Shown here: piece after piece, positions 46,112-55,200 of the stretch
Layout: the number at the start of each line of letters is the position of its first letter
Position numbering within the stretch: the first letter of the stretch is position 1
NCBI RefSeq assembly: GCF_902859735.1
Contig: NZ_CADIJY010000005.1
Span: 310,001-374,000 of the forward strand
DNA: 64,000 bases
Direction: 5' to 3'
Source of the DNA: Achromobacter aegrifaciens
GTDB lineage: Bacteria; Pseudomonadota; Gammaproteobacteria; Burkholderiales; Burkholderiaceae_B
Made by a program: the position numbers and the translations under genes
The notes under the pieces: generated by a model
The model's database searches: none
What the model saw: only the letters and a program-made list of their open reading frames with translations
Told to the model about the DNA's origin: nothing

Positions 46112-47113
46112 ATGCAGACACCTGTGGAAAAGTCCCCGGCGACGCCCATACTCGAGGTGCATGGCCTGAAGACGCACTTCTACACCCGCAATGGCGTGGT
46201 GAAGGCGGTGGATGGTGTGGACCTGACGCTGGCCGAAGGCGAGATCCTGGGACTGGTGGGCGAATCGGGGTCGGGCAAGAGCATCACCGGCTTTTCGCTG
46301 ATGGGACTGCTGGATGAGCCGGGCCGCATCGTCGACGGCACCTTGCGCTTGAACGGCGAGGACTTGCGCAACGCGACACCCGCGCGCTGGCGCGAGCTCA
46401 GGGGCCAGGAGATCGCCATGATCTTCCAGGATCCCATGATGACCCTGAACCCGGTACTGCGCGTCGATACGCAGATGATCGAGGCGGTGCAGGCGCACAG
46501 CAAGGTATCGCGCGAGCAAGCCCGCCAGCGCGCCTTGCAGACGCTCGCCATGGTGGGCATCCCTTCGCCCGAGGAGCGCCTGCGCACCTATCCGCACCAA
46601 TTATCAGGCGGCATGCGGCAGCGCGTGGCGATCGCGATTGCGCTCTTGAATTCGCCGCGCCTGATCATCGCCGACGAGCCCACCACGGCGCTGGATGTGA
46701 CCATACAAGGACAGATCCTGTTCGAAGTGCAGAAGCTGTGCCGCGAAACCGGCACCGCGCTGATCTGGATCACGCACGACCTTGCCGTGGTCGCGGGCCT
46801 GGCGGACCGCGTGTCGGTCATGTATGCGGGGCGCGTAGTCGAAACCGGCACCACGCAGGCGGTCATCAGCCATCCCATGCATCCCTACACGCATGGCCTG
46901 ATCGCTTCCATACCCACGCCCGAATCCCGCGGCAGGCCGCTGGTTCCGATTCCCGGCATGACGCCGTCGCTGCTCAACCTGCCGCAAGGCTGTGCGTTCC
47001 GTGGGCGCTGCCCGCGCGCCACCGACGCCTGTCTGGTCGAACCGCAGCCCGTGGAGGTGCGCCCGGCGCAATGGGTGCGTTGCTGGCATGCCGGAGGGCC
47101 AGATACCAAATGA
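46112..47113 (+). CDS. ABC transporter ATP-binding protein, DppD type
   Basis: ATPase of 333 residues. Walker [15 protein letters not shown]-loop [11 protein letters not shown], signature [15 protein letters not shown], Walker [13 protein letters not shown] and switch His WITHDL are visible. The C-terminal oligopeptide-transporter extension ([15 protein letters not shown]) with clustered cysteines may bind a cluster as in DppD. I used ATG 46112, 11 bp after the permease; the open frame continues far upstream only as read-through. Confidence 0.93.
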   Translation: MQTPVEKSPATPILEVHGLKTHFYTRNGVVKAVDGVDLTLAEGEILGLVGESGSGKSITGFSLMGLLDEPGRIVDGTLRLNGEDLRNATPARWRELRGQEIAMIFQDPMMTLNPVLRVDTQMIEAVQAHSKVSREQARQRALQTLAMVGIPSPEERLRTYPHQLSGGMRQRVAIAIALLNSPRLIIADEPTTALDVTIQGQILFEVQKLCRETGTALIWITHDLAVVAGLADRVSVMYAGRVVETGTTQAVISHPMHPYTHGLIASIPTPESRGRPLVPIPGMTPSLLNLPQGCAFRGRCPRATDACLVEPQPVEVRPAQWVRCWHAGGPDTK

Positions 47114-48126
47114 ACGCCGCAGAACGAGATCCCGCGGTCCCTATCCTGTCGTTGCGCGAGGTCGAGCTGCGCTTCGTGCAGCCCGTGGACCTGGCCGGCC
47201 GAATCGCCAACCTGCTGGGCGCCGGTTTGAAGACGCAGGTCGTGCATGCAGTGGCGGGTGTGGACCTGGATGTGCGGCCGGGCGAAGTGATAGGCATCGT
47301 GGGCGAATCCGGCTGTGGAAAATCCACGCTGGGCCGTATCGTGTCAGGCATCCTGCCGCCGACGGCGGGCGAAGTCAGCTACAAGGGCCGCGCCGTGAAG
47401 GCCATGGCGGGCCCGGAACGGCGTGCCTATGAGCTGGGCGTGCAGATGATCTTCCAGGATCCCTATGCCTCACTGAACCCGCGTATGCGCGTGCGCGAGA
47501 TCATCGGCGAGGCGCCCGTGGCGCACGGCCTGGTCCGCGCGCGCGACAAAGCCGAGTACGTCGCCGGGCTGATGCGCCAGGTGGGGCTGGATCCGGCTTT
47601 TGCACAGCGTTATCCCCATCAATTCTCTGGCGGCCAGAGGCAGCGCGTAGGAATTGCACGGGCGCTCGCGCTCAAGCCTTCGGTCATAGTTTGCGACGAG
47701 GCGGTCGCCGCGCTGGACGTGTCGATCCAGGCCCAGGTGCTTAATCTGTTCGAACGGTTGCGTGCGGACCTGGACCTGACCTATCTTTTCATCAGCCACA
47801 ACCTCAGCGTGGTCAGCCACATCTCGGACCGCGTGGCCATCATGTATCTGGGCCGCGTGGTGGAGCTGGCGCCTACCGACACGGTCTTCCAGCGGGCCAA
47901 CCATCCGTACACGCAGGCCTTGCTGAAGGAACTGCCGACGCTGCAGCCGGGGCGGCGCACCTACCAGCCCATCAAGGGCGAACTGCCGTCGCCGCTGGAC
48001 CCGCCGACGGGCTGCGCCTTCCACCCGCGTTGCCCGCATGCGATGCCGCGCTGCAAGGCAGAACGGCCGTTGCTGCGTGAAGTCGCCCCGGGTCAGTTCA
48101 GCGCCTGCCATCTGAACGATACGTGA
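47110..48126 (+). CDS. ABC transporter ATP-binding protein, DppF type
   Basis: Second ATPase, 338 residues. Walker [14 protein letters not shown]-loop [13 protein letters not shown], signature [15 protein letters not shown], Walker [13 protein letters not shown] and the C-terminal [15 protein letters not shown] motif are present. ATG 47110 overlaps the DppD-like stop by 4 bp. It completes the importer. Confidence 0.93.
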   Translation: MNAAERDPAVPILSLREVELRFVQPVDLAGRIANLLGAGLKTQVVHAVAGVDLDVRPGEVIGIVGESGCGKSTLGRIVSGILPPTAGEVSYKGRAVKAMAGPERRAYELGVQMIFQDPYASLNPRMRVREIIGEAPVAHGLVRARDKAEYVAGLMRQVGLDPAFAQRYPHQFSGGQRQRVGIARALALKPSVIVCDEAVAALDVSIQAQVLNLFERLRADLDLTYLFISHNLSVVSHISDRVAIMYLGRVVELAPTDTVFQRANHPYTQALLKELPTLQPGRRTYQPIKGELPSPLDPPTGCAFHPRCPHAMPRCKAERPLLREVAPGQFSACHLNDT

Positions 48127-48154
48127 ATTCAACTCTTACGCCTTATCCACAGCC

Positions 48155-49354
48155 ATGAAAACCATAGACGAAATCGAACGCGCCCACGGCGACCTCACCG
48201 CGCTGCGACGGGATATCCACGCCCATCCGGAACTTGCTTTCCAGGAAACGCGCACGTCCGCGCTGGTCGCGGAGCGTTTGCGCGGCTGGGGCCTGGAAGT
48301 CCACACGGGGCTGGGGAAAACCGGCGTGGTGGGTATTTTGCGCGGCGGCAACGGCAAGAAAACCATAGGTTTGCGCGCCGACATGGACGCGCTGCCCATG
48401 CCCGAGCACAACCGCTTTGCGCACAAGTCCACCATCAGCGGACGCATGCACGGCTGCGGCCACGACGGACACACGACCATGCTGCTGGGGGCGGCGCAAT
48501 ACTTGTCCACACACCGCGATTTCGATGGCACGGTGGTGTTCATCTTCCAGCCGGCCGAGGAAGGCGGCAACGCCGGCGCGCGCGCCATGATGCAGGACGG
48601 CCTGTTCGACAAATTCCCTTGCGACGCGGTGTTCGGCATTCACAACATGCCCGGCATGCCGGTCAACCAGTTCGGTTTTCGGGCGGGCCCGACCATGGCC
48701 TCCAGCAACCGCTGGGACATCGTCATCAAGGGCGTGGGCGGCCACGCGGCGCAGCCGCATGCATCGGTGGACCCCATCATTGTCGCGGCCGACATGGTGC
48801 ATGCCCTGCAGACGGTGATCTCGCGCAGCAAGAATCCGCTGGAGCAGGCCGTGCTTTCGATCACGCAGATCCACGCGGGCGACGCCTACAACGTGATTCC
48901 CGGCGAAGCCATGCTGCGCGGCACCGTGCGCACCTATTCGGTGGAGACCCTGGACAAGATCGAGGCGGACATGCGCCGCATCGCGACCACCTTGCCGCAG
49001 GTCTACGGCGGCACGGGCGAACTGGATTTCGTGCGCGCATATCCCCCGCTGGTGAATTGGGAAAAGGAAACCGCCTTTGCCGCCCAAGTCGCCGAAGACG
49101 CGTTCGGCGCTGAAAACGTGCAGCGCGAGATGCCGCCCTTCATGGGGGCGGAGGACTTTTCCTTCTTCCTGGAAGCGGTGCCTGGGACCTACCTGTTCCT
49201 CGGCAACGGCGACGGCGACCATCGCATGGAGACCTATCACGGCATGGGTCCGTGCCAGTTGCACAACCCGAATTACGACTTCAACGACGCCTTGCTGCCG
49301 GTGGGCGCAACATATTGGGTAAAACTGGTTCAGGCTTTTCTGCCGAAGTCCTGA
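48155..49354 (+). CDS. M20-family amidohydrolase (hippurate/N-acyl amino acid hydrolase type)
   Basis: Metal-dependent amidohydrolase of 399 residues. It has RRDIHAHPELAFQE at the N-terminus, the metal-site HGCGHDGHTTMLLGAA (about residue 105), the base Glu in QPAEEGGNAGARAM (about 133) and the insertion domain around GGHAAQPHASVDP. Members cleave hippurate, indole-acetyl amino acids or N-acyl amino acids. It ends the Dpp-type operon and probably hydrolyses the imported conjugate. A perfect DnaA box (48143-48151) covers the ribosome-site position just upstream. Confidence 0.92.
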   Translation: MKTIDEIERAHGDLTALRRDIHAHPELAFQETRTSALVAERLRGWGLEVHTGLGKTGVVGILRGGNGKKTIGLRADMDALPMPEHNRFAHKSTISGRMHGCGHDGHTTMLLGAAQYLSTHRDFDGTVVFIFQPAEEGGNAGARAMMQDGLFDKFPCDAVFGIHNMPGMPVNQFGFRAGPTMASSNRWDIVIKGVGGHAAQPHASVDPIIVAADMVHALQTVISRSKNPLEQAVLSITQIHAGDAYNVIPGEAMLRGTVRTYSVETLDKIEADMRRIATTLPQVYGGTGELDFVRAYPPLVNWEKETAFAAQVAEDAFGAENVQREMPPFMGAEDFSFFLEAVPGTYLFLGNGDGDHRMETYHGMGPCQLHNPNYDFNDALLPVGATYWVKLVQAFLPKS

Positions 49355-49374
49355 TCCACGCAAGTCTTTGATTT

Positions 49375-49408
49375 AAAAGGCGCGGGCTCCGTACGGACCG
49401 CGCCTTTT
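49375..49408 (+). terminator. Terminator of the Dpp-amidohydrolase operon
   Basis: AAAAGGCGCGG and CCGCGCCTTTT form a perfect 11-bp stem, followed by further T, 21 bp after the stop codon. Confidence 0.88.
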
Positions 49409-49679
49409 TTCATGGCCGGGCAAGGTTGTACACAGGCTGTCCACCTGCTATTCACCGCCTATCCACCGGGATATCCCCCGACAATCCACCGCTTTTCCCT
49501 GGCTTGCCACCAGGCTTATCCCAAGACTTATCCACAGGGCTGAATGCGACCTTAGCCGTCCCTTATATGACGCGCAGGCTTGAACAAAGGCCGAATAATT
49601 CGTTTGCGTAGGGGTTGCGCGTTTTCATAATGGACCGTTCCTGAGCCGGCCTGGCCGGCATTCGCGCAAGGAGCGATCC
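49409..49679. promoter_or_regulatory. Gene-free region with repeated DnaA-box-like elements
   Basis: No coding gene is supported. Between 49430 and 49540 several related elements follow each other: CTGTCCACC, CTATCCACC, CAATCCACC, TTATCCCAA and the perfect TTATCCACA (49528-49536). They share the core ATCCAC. The remainder should contain the promoter of the TauD-like gene. No consensus promoter was recognised. Confidence 0.5.
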
Positions 49680-50585
49680 ATGTCCCAGAGCAACGCGCTG
49701 CGCCGGTCCGAGGTGTATGCCGAACCCGCTGCGCAAGCCTTTTCGATCCGCCCGCTGGCAGCCGTGACCGGCGCGGAAATCATCGGTATCGACCTGTCGC
49801 GCGAGCTGACCCCGGCCGATTTCGCGCAGGTGCATCGCGCCCATCTGGACCATCACCTGCTGGTGTTCCGCGATCAGCGCATCACGCCGCAGCAGCACAT
49901 CGATTTCAGCCGCCGCTTTGGCCGTCTGATGATCCACGTGCTGCATCAGTTCCATCTGGCCGGGCATCCCGAGATCCTCATCGTTTCCAACATCGTTGAA
50001 GACGGCAAGCCGATAGGGCTGGGTGATGCCGGCAAGTATTGGCATTCGGATATCTCGTACAAGGAATTGCCCAGCCTGGGGTCGCTGCTGCACGCGCAGG
50101 AGCTGCCCACGCAAGGCGGCGACACGCTATTCGCCGACATGCACGTGGCGTACGACACTCTGCCCGCCGCATTGCGAGACGCCATCGAAGGCAAGCGTGC
50201 CGTGCATTCCTACCTGGCCAAGTACGGCCAGCTGCAGAAGGAAGGCTCGTGGCGTCCCAATCTCAGCGCGCAACAGGTGGCGCAGGTGCAGGAAGTGGTG
50301 CATCCGGTCGTGCGCACGCATCCGGAGACGGGCCGCCGCGCGCTGTTCGTGAGCGAAGGCTTCACCACCCGCATCGAGGGCCTGCCCGAAGACGAGAGCC
50401 GCCAGATCCTGGACGAACTGTTTGCCCACAGCATCCGGCCCGAACACATCTACCGCCACCAATGGCAGCCGCATGATCTGGTGTTCTGGGACAACCGCTC
50501 GTTGATCCATCTGGCCGGCGGTACGCCGGATCACCTGCGCCGCAAGCTGTACCGCACGACGATCGAAGGCGACGTGCCGTTCTGA
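49680..50585 (+). CDS. TauD/TfdA-family alpha-ketoglutarate dioxygenase
   Basis: Fe(II)/2-oxoglutarate oxygenase of 301 residues. The metal motif HxD is in KYWHSDISYK (about residue 121). The distal His is in RSLIHLAGG (about 280), and the 2-oxoglutarate-binding Arg is in HLRRKLYRTTIEGD. The family releases sulfite from taurine and alkylsulfonates or cleaves aryloxy acids. A Tau/Ssu-type importer follows after 51 bp. This supports a sulfonate or related substrate, but the sequence cannot fix it. Confidence 0.9.
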   Translation: MSQSNALRRSEVYAEPAAQAFSIRPLAAVTGAEIIGIDLSRELTPADFAQVHRAHLDHHLLVFRDQRITPQQHIDFSRRFGRLMIHVLHQFHLAGHPEILIVSNIVEDGKPIGLGDAGKYWHSDISYKELPSLGSLLHAQELPTQGGDTLFADMHVAYDTLPAALRDAIEGKRAVHSYLAKYGQLQKEGSWRPNLSAQQVAQVQEVVHPVVRTHPETGRRALFVSEGFTTRIEGLPEDESRQILDELFAHSIRPEHIYRHQWQPHDLVFWDNRSLIHLAGGTPDHLRRKLYRTTIEGDVPF

Positions 50586-50636
50586 CGTCGCGCGCCCCTT
50601 AATTTCGCGCAAAACCATTTATCCACAGGGTCCGCC

Positions 50637-51680
50637 ATGGGTTTTTCCTCCGCTGTACGTGATCGTTTGGTCCAGGCCGCCACCGGCGCGGGCCTGGCGT
50701 TGATACTTGCCGTGCTGGCGCTGGCTTCGCCGACGCCGGCCATGGCGGAGGGCCGCATCCGCATCGCCGAGCAGTACGGCATCGTGTATCTGCTGTTGAA
50801 CGTGGCGCGCGATCAGCAACTGATCGAAAAGCACGGCAAGGCCGATGGTGTGGATATCTCGGTCGAGTGGGCCAAGCTGTCGGGCGGTTCGGCCGTGAAC
50901 GATGCGCTGTTGTCCGGGGCTGTGGATATCGCGGGGGCTGGCGTGGGACCGCTGTTGACGATATGGGACCGCACGCGCGGCAAGCAGAACGTGAAGGGCG
51001 TGGCTTCGCTGGGCAATTTTCCCTATTACCTGGTCAGCAACAATCCCAACGTGAAGACGATTGCGGACTTTACCGACAAGGACCGCATCGCGGTGCCGGC
51101 GGTGGGCGTGTCGGTGCAGTCCCGCGTGTTGCAGCTGGCGTCGGCCAAACTGTGGGGCGACGCGCAGTTCAACAAGCTGGACAAGATTTCCGTCGCCCTG
51201 CCGCATCCGGACGCGGCCGCCGCCATCATCGCGGGCGGCACGGAAATCACGGGGCATTTCGGCAACCCGCCCTTCCAGGAGCAGGAGCTGGCCGAGAATC
51301 CCAAGGCGCGCATCGTGCTCAATTCCTATGACGTGCTGGGCGGGCCCAGTTCGTCCACGGTGTTGTTTGCGACCGAGAAATTCCGCAAGGAAAATCCCAA
51401 GACCTACAAGGCATTCCAGGCCGCGCTGAAGGAAGCGGCGCAGTTCGCCAGCGCCAATCCGGAAAAGGCCGCGGATACTTATCTGCGCGTTACCGGCGCA
51501 AAGCTGGACCGCGATTTCCTGATCAAAGTGATCAAGAACCCCGACGTGCAGTTCAAGCTGGAACCGCAGAATACCTATGCGCTGGCCGAGTTCATGCACA
51601 AGGTGGGCGCGATCAAGAATGCGCCGGCCAGTTGGCGCGATTATTTCTTTGACGACCCCGTCACGGCCCAAGGCAGTTGA
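50637..51680 (+). CDS. ABC transporter periplasmic protein, SsuA/TauA family
   Basis: Binding protein of 347 residues with a signal peptide (cleavage probably AMA-EG near residue 36). The mature part begins RIRIAEQYGIVYLLLNVARDQ, with the NMT1/SsuA-type segments LSGGSAVNDALLSGAVDIAGAG and GNPPFQEQELAENP. A perfect DnaA box (50619-50627) overlaps the region before its start. Two one-mismatch boxes (50849, 50921) are inside the gene at Val-Asp-Ile codons. Confidence 0.9.
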   Translation: MGFSSAVRDRLVQAATGAGLALILAVLALASPTPAMAEGRIRIAEQYGIVYLLLNVARDQQLIEKHGKADGVDISVEWAKLSGGSAVNDALLSGAVDIAGAGVGPLLTIWDRTRGKQNVKGVASLGNFPYYLVSNNPNVKTIADFTDKDRIAVPAVGVSVQSRVLQLASAKLWGDAQFNKLDKISVALPHPDAAAAIIAGGTEITGHFGNPPFQEQELAENPKARIVLNSYDVLGGPSSSTVLFATEKFRKENPKTYKAFQAALKEAAQFASANPEKAADTYLRVTGAKLDRDFLIKVIKNPDVQFKLEPQNTYALAEFMHKVGAIKNAPASWRDYFFDDPVTAQGS

Positions 51681-51681
51681 G

Positions 51682-52527
51682 ATGGGATTGAGCGCTGCCT
51701 CCCCTGTGGATAACACCGAAAAGGCCACGCCTTTGCTGGCTGTGGATAAGGTGTCGATCGAATACAAGACGCGCGAAAGGCGCGTGCGCGCCACGCATCA
51801 GGTCAGTTTCGACGTGCACGAAGCAGAGCGTTTCATCCTGCTGGGCGCGTCCGGTTGCGGCAAATCCACGCTGCTTAAGGCAATTGCGGGCTTCATCGAA
51901 CCGACCGAAGGCCGCATTGCCATCGATGGCAATGCCGTGCGCGGCCCGGGGCCGGACCGCATCGTGGTGTTCCAGGAATTCGACCAGCTGCCGCCATGGA
52001 AGACGTTGCGGCAGAACGTGGCGTTTCCGCTGGTGGCTTCACGCAAGCTCAACCGGCGCGAGGCCGACGAGCGCGCCATGCACTACCTGGACAAGGTGGG
52101 GTTGTCCGCGTTCGCCGATGCCTATCCGCATACGTTGTCCGGCGGCATGAAGCAGCGCGTGGCCATTGCGCGCGCCCTGGCGATGCAGCCGCGTGTGCTT
52201 TTGATGGACGAGCCCTTCGCGGCACTGGACGCGTTGACGCGGCGGCGCATGCAGGAAGAATTGCTGGCGCTGTGGGAAGACGTGCGTTTCACGCTGCTGT
52301 TCGTCACCCATTCCATCGAAGAGGCATTGGTGCTGGGCAGCCGCGTGCTGCTGCTGTCGCCGCATCCGGGCCGCGTGCGCGCGGAACTGAACGCCCATGC
52401 CTACGGGCTGCATAGCCAGGGCTCGGCTGCGTTCCAGTCTGCGGCCAGGCGCGTCCATGATCTGCTGTTCGATGTGGCGCCTGCGGAAAAGTCCGCTGAA
52501 CTTGCCGCTGAACGGGCCGCGGCCTGA
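51682..52527 (+). CDS. ABC transporter ATP-binding protein, SsuB/TauB type
   Basis: ATPase of 281 residues. Walker [19 protein letters not shown]-loop VFQEFDQLPPWKTL, signature LSGGMKQRVAIARAL, Walker B LLMDEPFAALD and switch His FVTHSIEEAL are present. ATG 51682 follows the previous stop after one base. Two perfect DnaA boxes (51705-51713 and 51741-51749) lie in the first 25 codons, encoding Val-Asp-Asn and Val-Asp-Lys. Confidence 0.93.
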   Translation: MGLSAASPVDNTEKATPLLAVDKVSIEYKTRERRVRATHQVSFDVHEAERFILLGASGCGKSTLLKAIAGFIEPTEGRIAIDGNAVRGPGPDRIVVFQEFDQLPPWKTLRQNVAFPLVASRKLNRREADERAMHYLDKVGLSAFADAYPHTLSGGMKQRVAIARALAMQPRVLLMDEPFAALDALTRRRMQEELLALWEDVRFTLLFVTHSIEEALVLGSRVLLLSPHPGRVRAELNAHAYGLHSQGSAAFQSAARRVHDLLFDVAPAEKSAELAAERAAA

Positions 52528-52538
52528 AGGACTTCCGC

Positions 52539-53417
52539 ATGAACAACGCATACGCAGGCGCCGTGCCCATCCGTCCCGAAGTGGAGTACGAGCTGCCGCC
52601 CTTGCCCGCGCAAGCGGGCGAAGCGCCCCTGCCCTGGCATGAACGCCTGTGGCAGCACGCCAGCCTGCGCAAGCTGGCGATCCTGGCGCTATTGGCCGGC
52701 ATCTGGGAGCTGGCGGCGCGCTACACCGACAATGATCTGCTGCTGCCCAGCGCATCGCAGACGGCGGTCGCCTTCGTGCAGGGCATCGCAGGCGGCGAAC
52801 TGCCGGCACGCGCCGGGCAATCGTTGCGCGTGCTGGCGCAGGGATATGCGGCGGGCGTGCTGCTGGCCTTTGTGCTGACCACGCTGGCGGTGTCGACGCG
52901 TTTCGGTCGCGATCTGCTGTCCACCTTGACGGCCATGTTCAATCCCCTGCCGGCGATTGCGCTGCTGCCGCTGGCGCTGCTGTGGTTCGGCCTGGGCGAA
53001 GGCAGCCTGGTGTTCGTTCTGATCCATTCGGTGTTGTGGGCGCTGGCGCTGAACATGTACGCGGGTTTTCTGGGGGTATCGGATACCTTGCGCATGGCGG
53101 GCCGCAACTATGGATTGAGCGGTCTGCGCTACGTGTTGCAGATTCTGGTGCCTGCCGCCCTGCCCGCCATCCTGGCCGGGCTGAGGATAGGCTGGGCCTT
53201 TGCGTGGCGCACATTGATCGCCGCGGAACTGGTGTTCGGCGCGTCCAGCGGCAAGGGCGGCCTGGGCTGGTACATCTTCCAGAACCGCAACGAGTTATAC
53301 ACAGACCGCGTGTTCGCGGGGTTGGCGGCGGTGGTGATCATCGGCCTGCTTGTGGAAAACCTGGTGTTCGACACCGTGGAGCGTTTCACGGTCAGGCGCT
53401 GGGGCATGCAGCGCTGA
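52539..53417 (+). CDS. ABC transporter permease, SsuC/TauC type
   Basis: Permease of 292 residues with a long soluble N-terminus (about 50 residues) and six membrane spans. The EAA loop reads LRMAGRNYGLSGLRYVLQILVPAALPAILAGLRIG. It starts 11 bp after the ATPase and completes the TauD-importer operon. Confidence 0.92.
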   Translation: MNNAYAGAVPIRPEVEYELPPLPAQAGEAPLPWHERLWQHASLRKLAILALLAGIWELAARYTDNDLLLPSASQTAVAFVQGIAGGELPARAGQSLRVLAQGYAAGVLLAFVLTTLAVSTRFGRDLLSTLTAMFNPLPAIALLPLALLWFGLGEGSLVFVLIHSVLWALALNMYAGFLGVSDTLRMAGRNYGLSGLRYVLQILVPAALPAILAGLRIGWAFAWRTLIAAELVFGASSGKGGLGWYIFQNRNELYTDRVFAGLAAVVIIGLLVENLVFDTVERFTVRRWGMQR

Positions 53418-53451
53418 TTGTCTCGGCGCAGAGCCGCGCAGCAGCCAAAAA

Positions 53452-53475
53452 AAGGCGGCCCCTCGGGGCCGCCTT
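53452..53475 (-). terminator. Terminator of the catalase gene
   Basis: Perfect 11-bp arms AAGGCGGCCCC/GGGGCCGCCTT with a two-base loop. The minus strand continues with seven T, 20 bp after the catalase stop. It may also end the convergent importer operon. Confidence 0.88.
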
Positions 53476-53495
53476 GCGCATGGGCGCGTCGCGGA

Positions 53496-54944
53496 TTACA
53501 GCTTCAGTCCCAGCGCCTTGGCCACGCCTGCGGCGTAGGCGGGATCGGCTTTGCGGAAGTGTTCCAGCTGGCGGCGCTGGATTTCTTCCGGGACGCCGGC
53601 CATGTGGCGGCCGATGTTGCCGAACAGCAACTCCTGCTGTGCAGGCGTCATCAGGCGGAACAAGGCGCCCGGCTGCGAGTAGTAGTCATCGTCCACGCGG
53701 TGATTCCAGCGCGCTGCCGCCTGGCCGTCCAGCGCCAGCGGCGGCTCGCCTGCCGACGGGGTTTCCTTCCACTCGCCCGCGCTGTTGGGCTCGTAGTTCA
53801 GCGTCGCCCCGACGTTGCCGTCGACACGGCCGGCGCCGTCGCGGTGGAAGCTGTGAAACGGGCAGCGCGGCGCGTTCACCGGGATCTGGTGGTGGTTGAT
53901 GCCCAGGCGATAGCGGTGCGTGTCGCCGTAGGAGAACAGCCGGCCTTGCAGCATCTTGTCCGGCGAGAATCCGATACCGGGGACCACGTTGGCCGGGGTG
54001 AAGGCGGCCTGCTCGACCTCGGCAAAGTAGTTCTCGGGGTTCTTGTTCAGCTCCAGCACGCCGACTTCGATCAGCGGATAGTCGCCATGCGGCCAGACCT
54101 TGGTCAGGTCGAAGGGGTTGATATGGTAAGTCGCGGCTTCGGCCTCGGGCATGATCTGCACCTTCAGCGTCCACTTCGGGAAGTTGCCCTTTTCGATGTT
54201 CTCGAACAGGTCGCGCTGCGAGCTTTCGCGGTCATGGGCGACCACTTGCGCCGCTTCCTCGTCGCTCAGACAGGCGATGCCTTGCTGCGACTTGAAGTGG
54301 AATTTCACATAGAAGCGCTCGCCGTCCTTGTTGATGAAACTGAACGTGTGCGAACCGAAGCCGTGCTGCTGGCGCAGGTTGGCGGGAATGCCGCGATCGC
54401 TCATCAGGGTGGTGACCTGGTGTAGCGATTCGGGATTGAGCGACCAGAAGTCCCAGGCGGCGGTGGCGCTGCGCAGGTTGGTCTTGGGGTCGCGCTTCTG
54501 GGTGTGGATGAAGTCCGGGAATTTCAGCGGATCACGGATGAAGAAGACCGGCGTGTTGTTGCCGACCAGGTCCCAGTTGCCTTCCTCGGTGTAGAACTTG
54601 ATGGCGAAACCGCGCACGTCGCGTTCGGCGTCAGCCGCGCCGCGCTCGCCGGCCACGGTCGAGAAACGCAGGAACAGCGGGGTCTGCTTGCCGACCTGGG
54701 AAAAGAGGTTGGCGCGGGTGTAGCGCGAGATGTCGTGGGTGACAGTGAGGGTGCCATAGGCGCCCGAACCCTTGGCGTGCACCACGCGTTCGGGGATGCG
54801 TTCGCGGTCGAAGTGGGCGAGCTTTTCAATCAGCCAGAAGTCTTCCAACAGCGCCGGGCCGCGCGGGCCGGCAGTCAGCGTGTTGTTGTTGTCGGCCACC
54901 GGCGCGCCAGCGGCGGTGGTCAGATGCGTCTTCTTGTCGGTCAT
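53496..54944 (-). CDS. Monofunctional heme catalase, small-subunit type
   Basis: Decomposes hydrogen peroxide. The 482-residue protein has the distal His in [13 protein letters not shown] (about residue 50), the Asn region [18 protein letters not shown] and the proximal heme Tyr in [15 protein letters not shown] (about 337). Length fits clade III small-subunit catalases. I used ATG 54942-54944 ([16 protein letters not shown]). No signal peptide, so cytoplasmic. An OxyR-like dyad lies upstream. Confidence 0.95.
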   Translation of the reverse strand: MTDKKTHLTTAAGAPVADNNNTLTAGPRGPALLEDFWLIEKLAHFDRERIPERVVHAKGSGAYGTLTVTHDISRYTRANLFSQVGKQTPLFLRFSTVAGERGAADAERDVRGFAIKFYTEEGNWDLVGNNTPVFFIRDPLKFPDFIHTQKRDPKTNLRSATAAWDFWSLNPESLHQVTTLMSDRGIPANLRQQHGFGSHTFSFINKDGERFYVKFHFKSQQGIACLSDEEAAQVVAHDRESSQRDLFENIEKGNFPKWTLKVQIMPEAEAATYHINPFDLTKVWPHGDYPLIEVGVLELNKNPENYFAEVEQAAFTPANVVPGIGFSPDKMLQGRLFSYGDTHRYRLGINHHQIPVNAPRCPFHSFHRDGAGRVDGNVGATLNYEPNSAGEWKETPSAGEPPLALDGQAAARWNHRVDDDYYSQPGALFRLMTPAQQELLFGNIGRHMAGVPEEIQRRQLEHFRKADPAYAAGVAKALGLKL

Positions 54945-55045
54945 AGCACACTCCCTATGAAATGCCTGGAATGCGGGGGCCGCAGAGGGGCCCGCGCCGT
55001 GTCTGGGATAGCCCGGCATTGCCGGCCTGGGGCTATCTCCGACAC

Positions 55046-55115
55046 ATCATAGGGGTCTTGCCTTACCGTGTGAAGTTGATTGATCTATAAAACTTGATAA
55101 AGAATAACTATCAAG
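55046..55115 (-). promoter_or_regulatory. Catalase promoter with OxyR-like dyad
   Basis: On the minus strand a -35 TTCACA (55069-55074) and -10 TATGAT (55046-55051) are 17 bp apart. Just upstream is an inverted repeat CTTGATA-N9-TATCAAG (55093-55115). It includes ATAG-N7-TTAT, close to half of the OxyR pattern ATAG-N7-CTAT. This arrangement suits peroxide-induced transcription but is only a prediction. Confidence 0.55.
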
Positions 55116-55157
55116 AAAATCAGGAATCGGCATCGGTGGCGGCCGTCAGGCGAAAAA

Positions 55158-55182
55158 AAACCGGTCCGCATGGGACCGGTTT
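55158..55182 (-). terminator. Terminator after yidC
   Basis: Perfect 10-bp arms AAACCGGTCC/GGACCGGTTT with a five-base loop. Eight T in total lie at the minus-strand 3' side, 18 bp after the yidC stop. Confidence 0.9.
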
Positions 55183-55200
55183 CTTGCGCGGGAGCAGATA

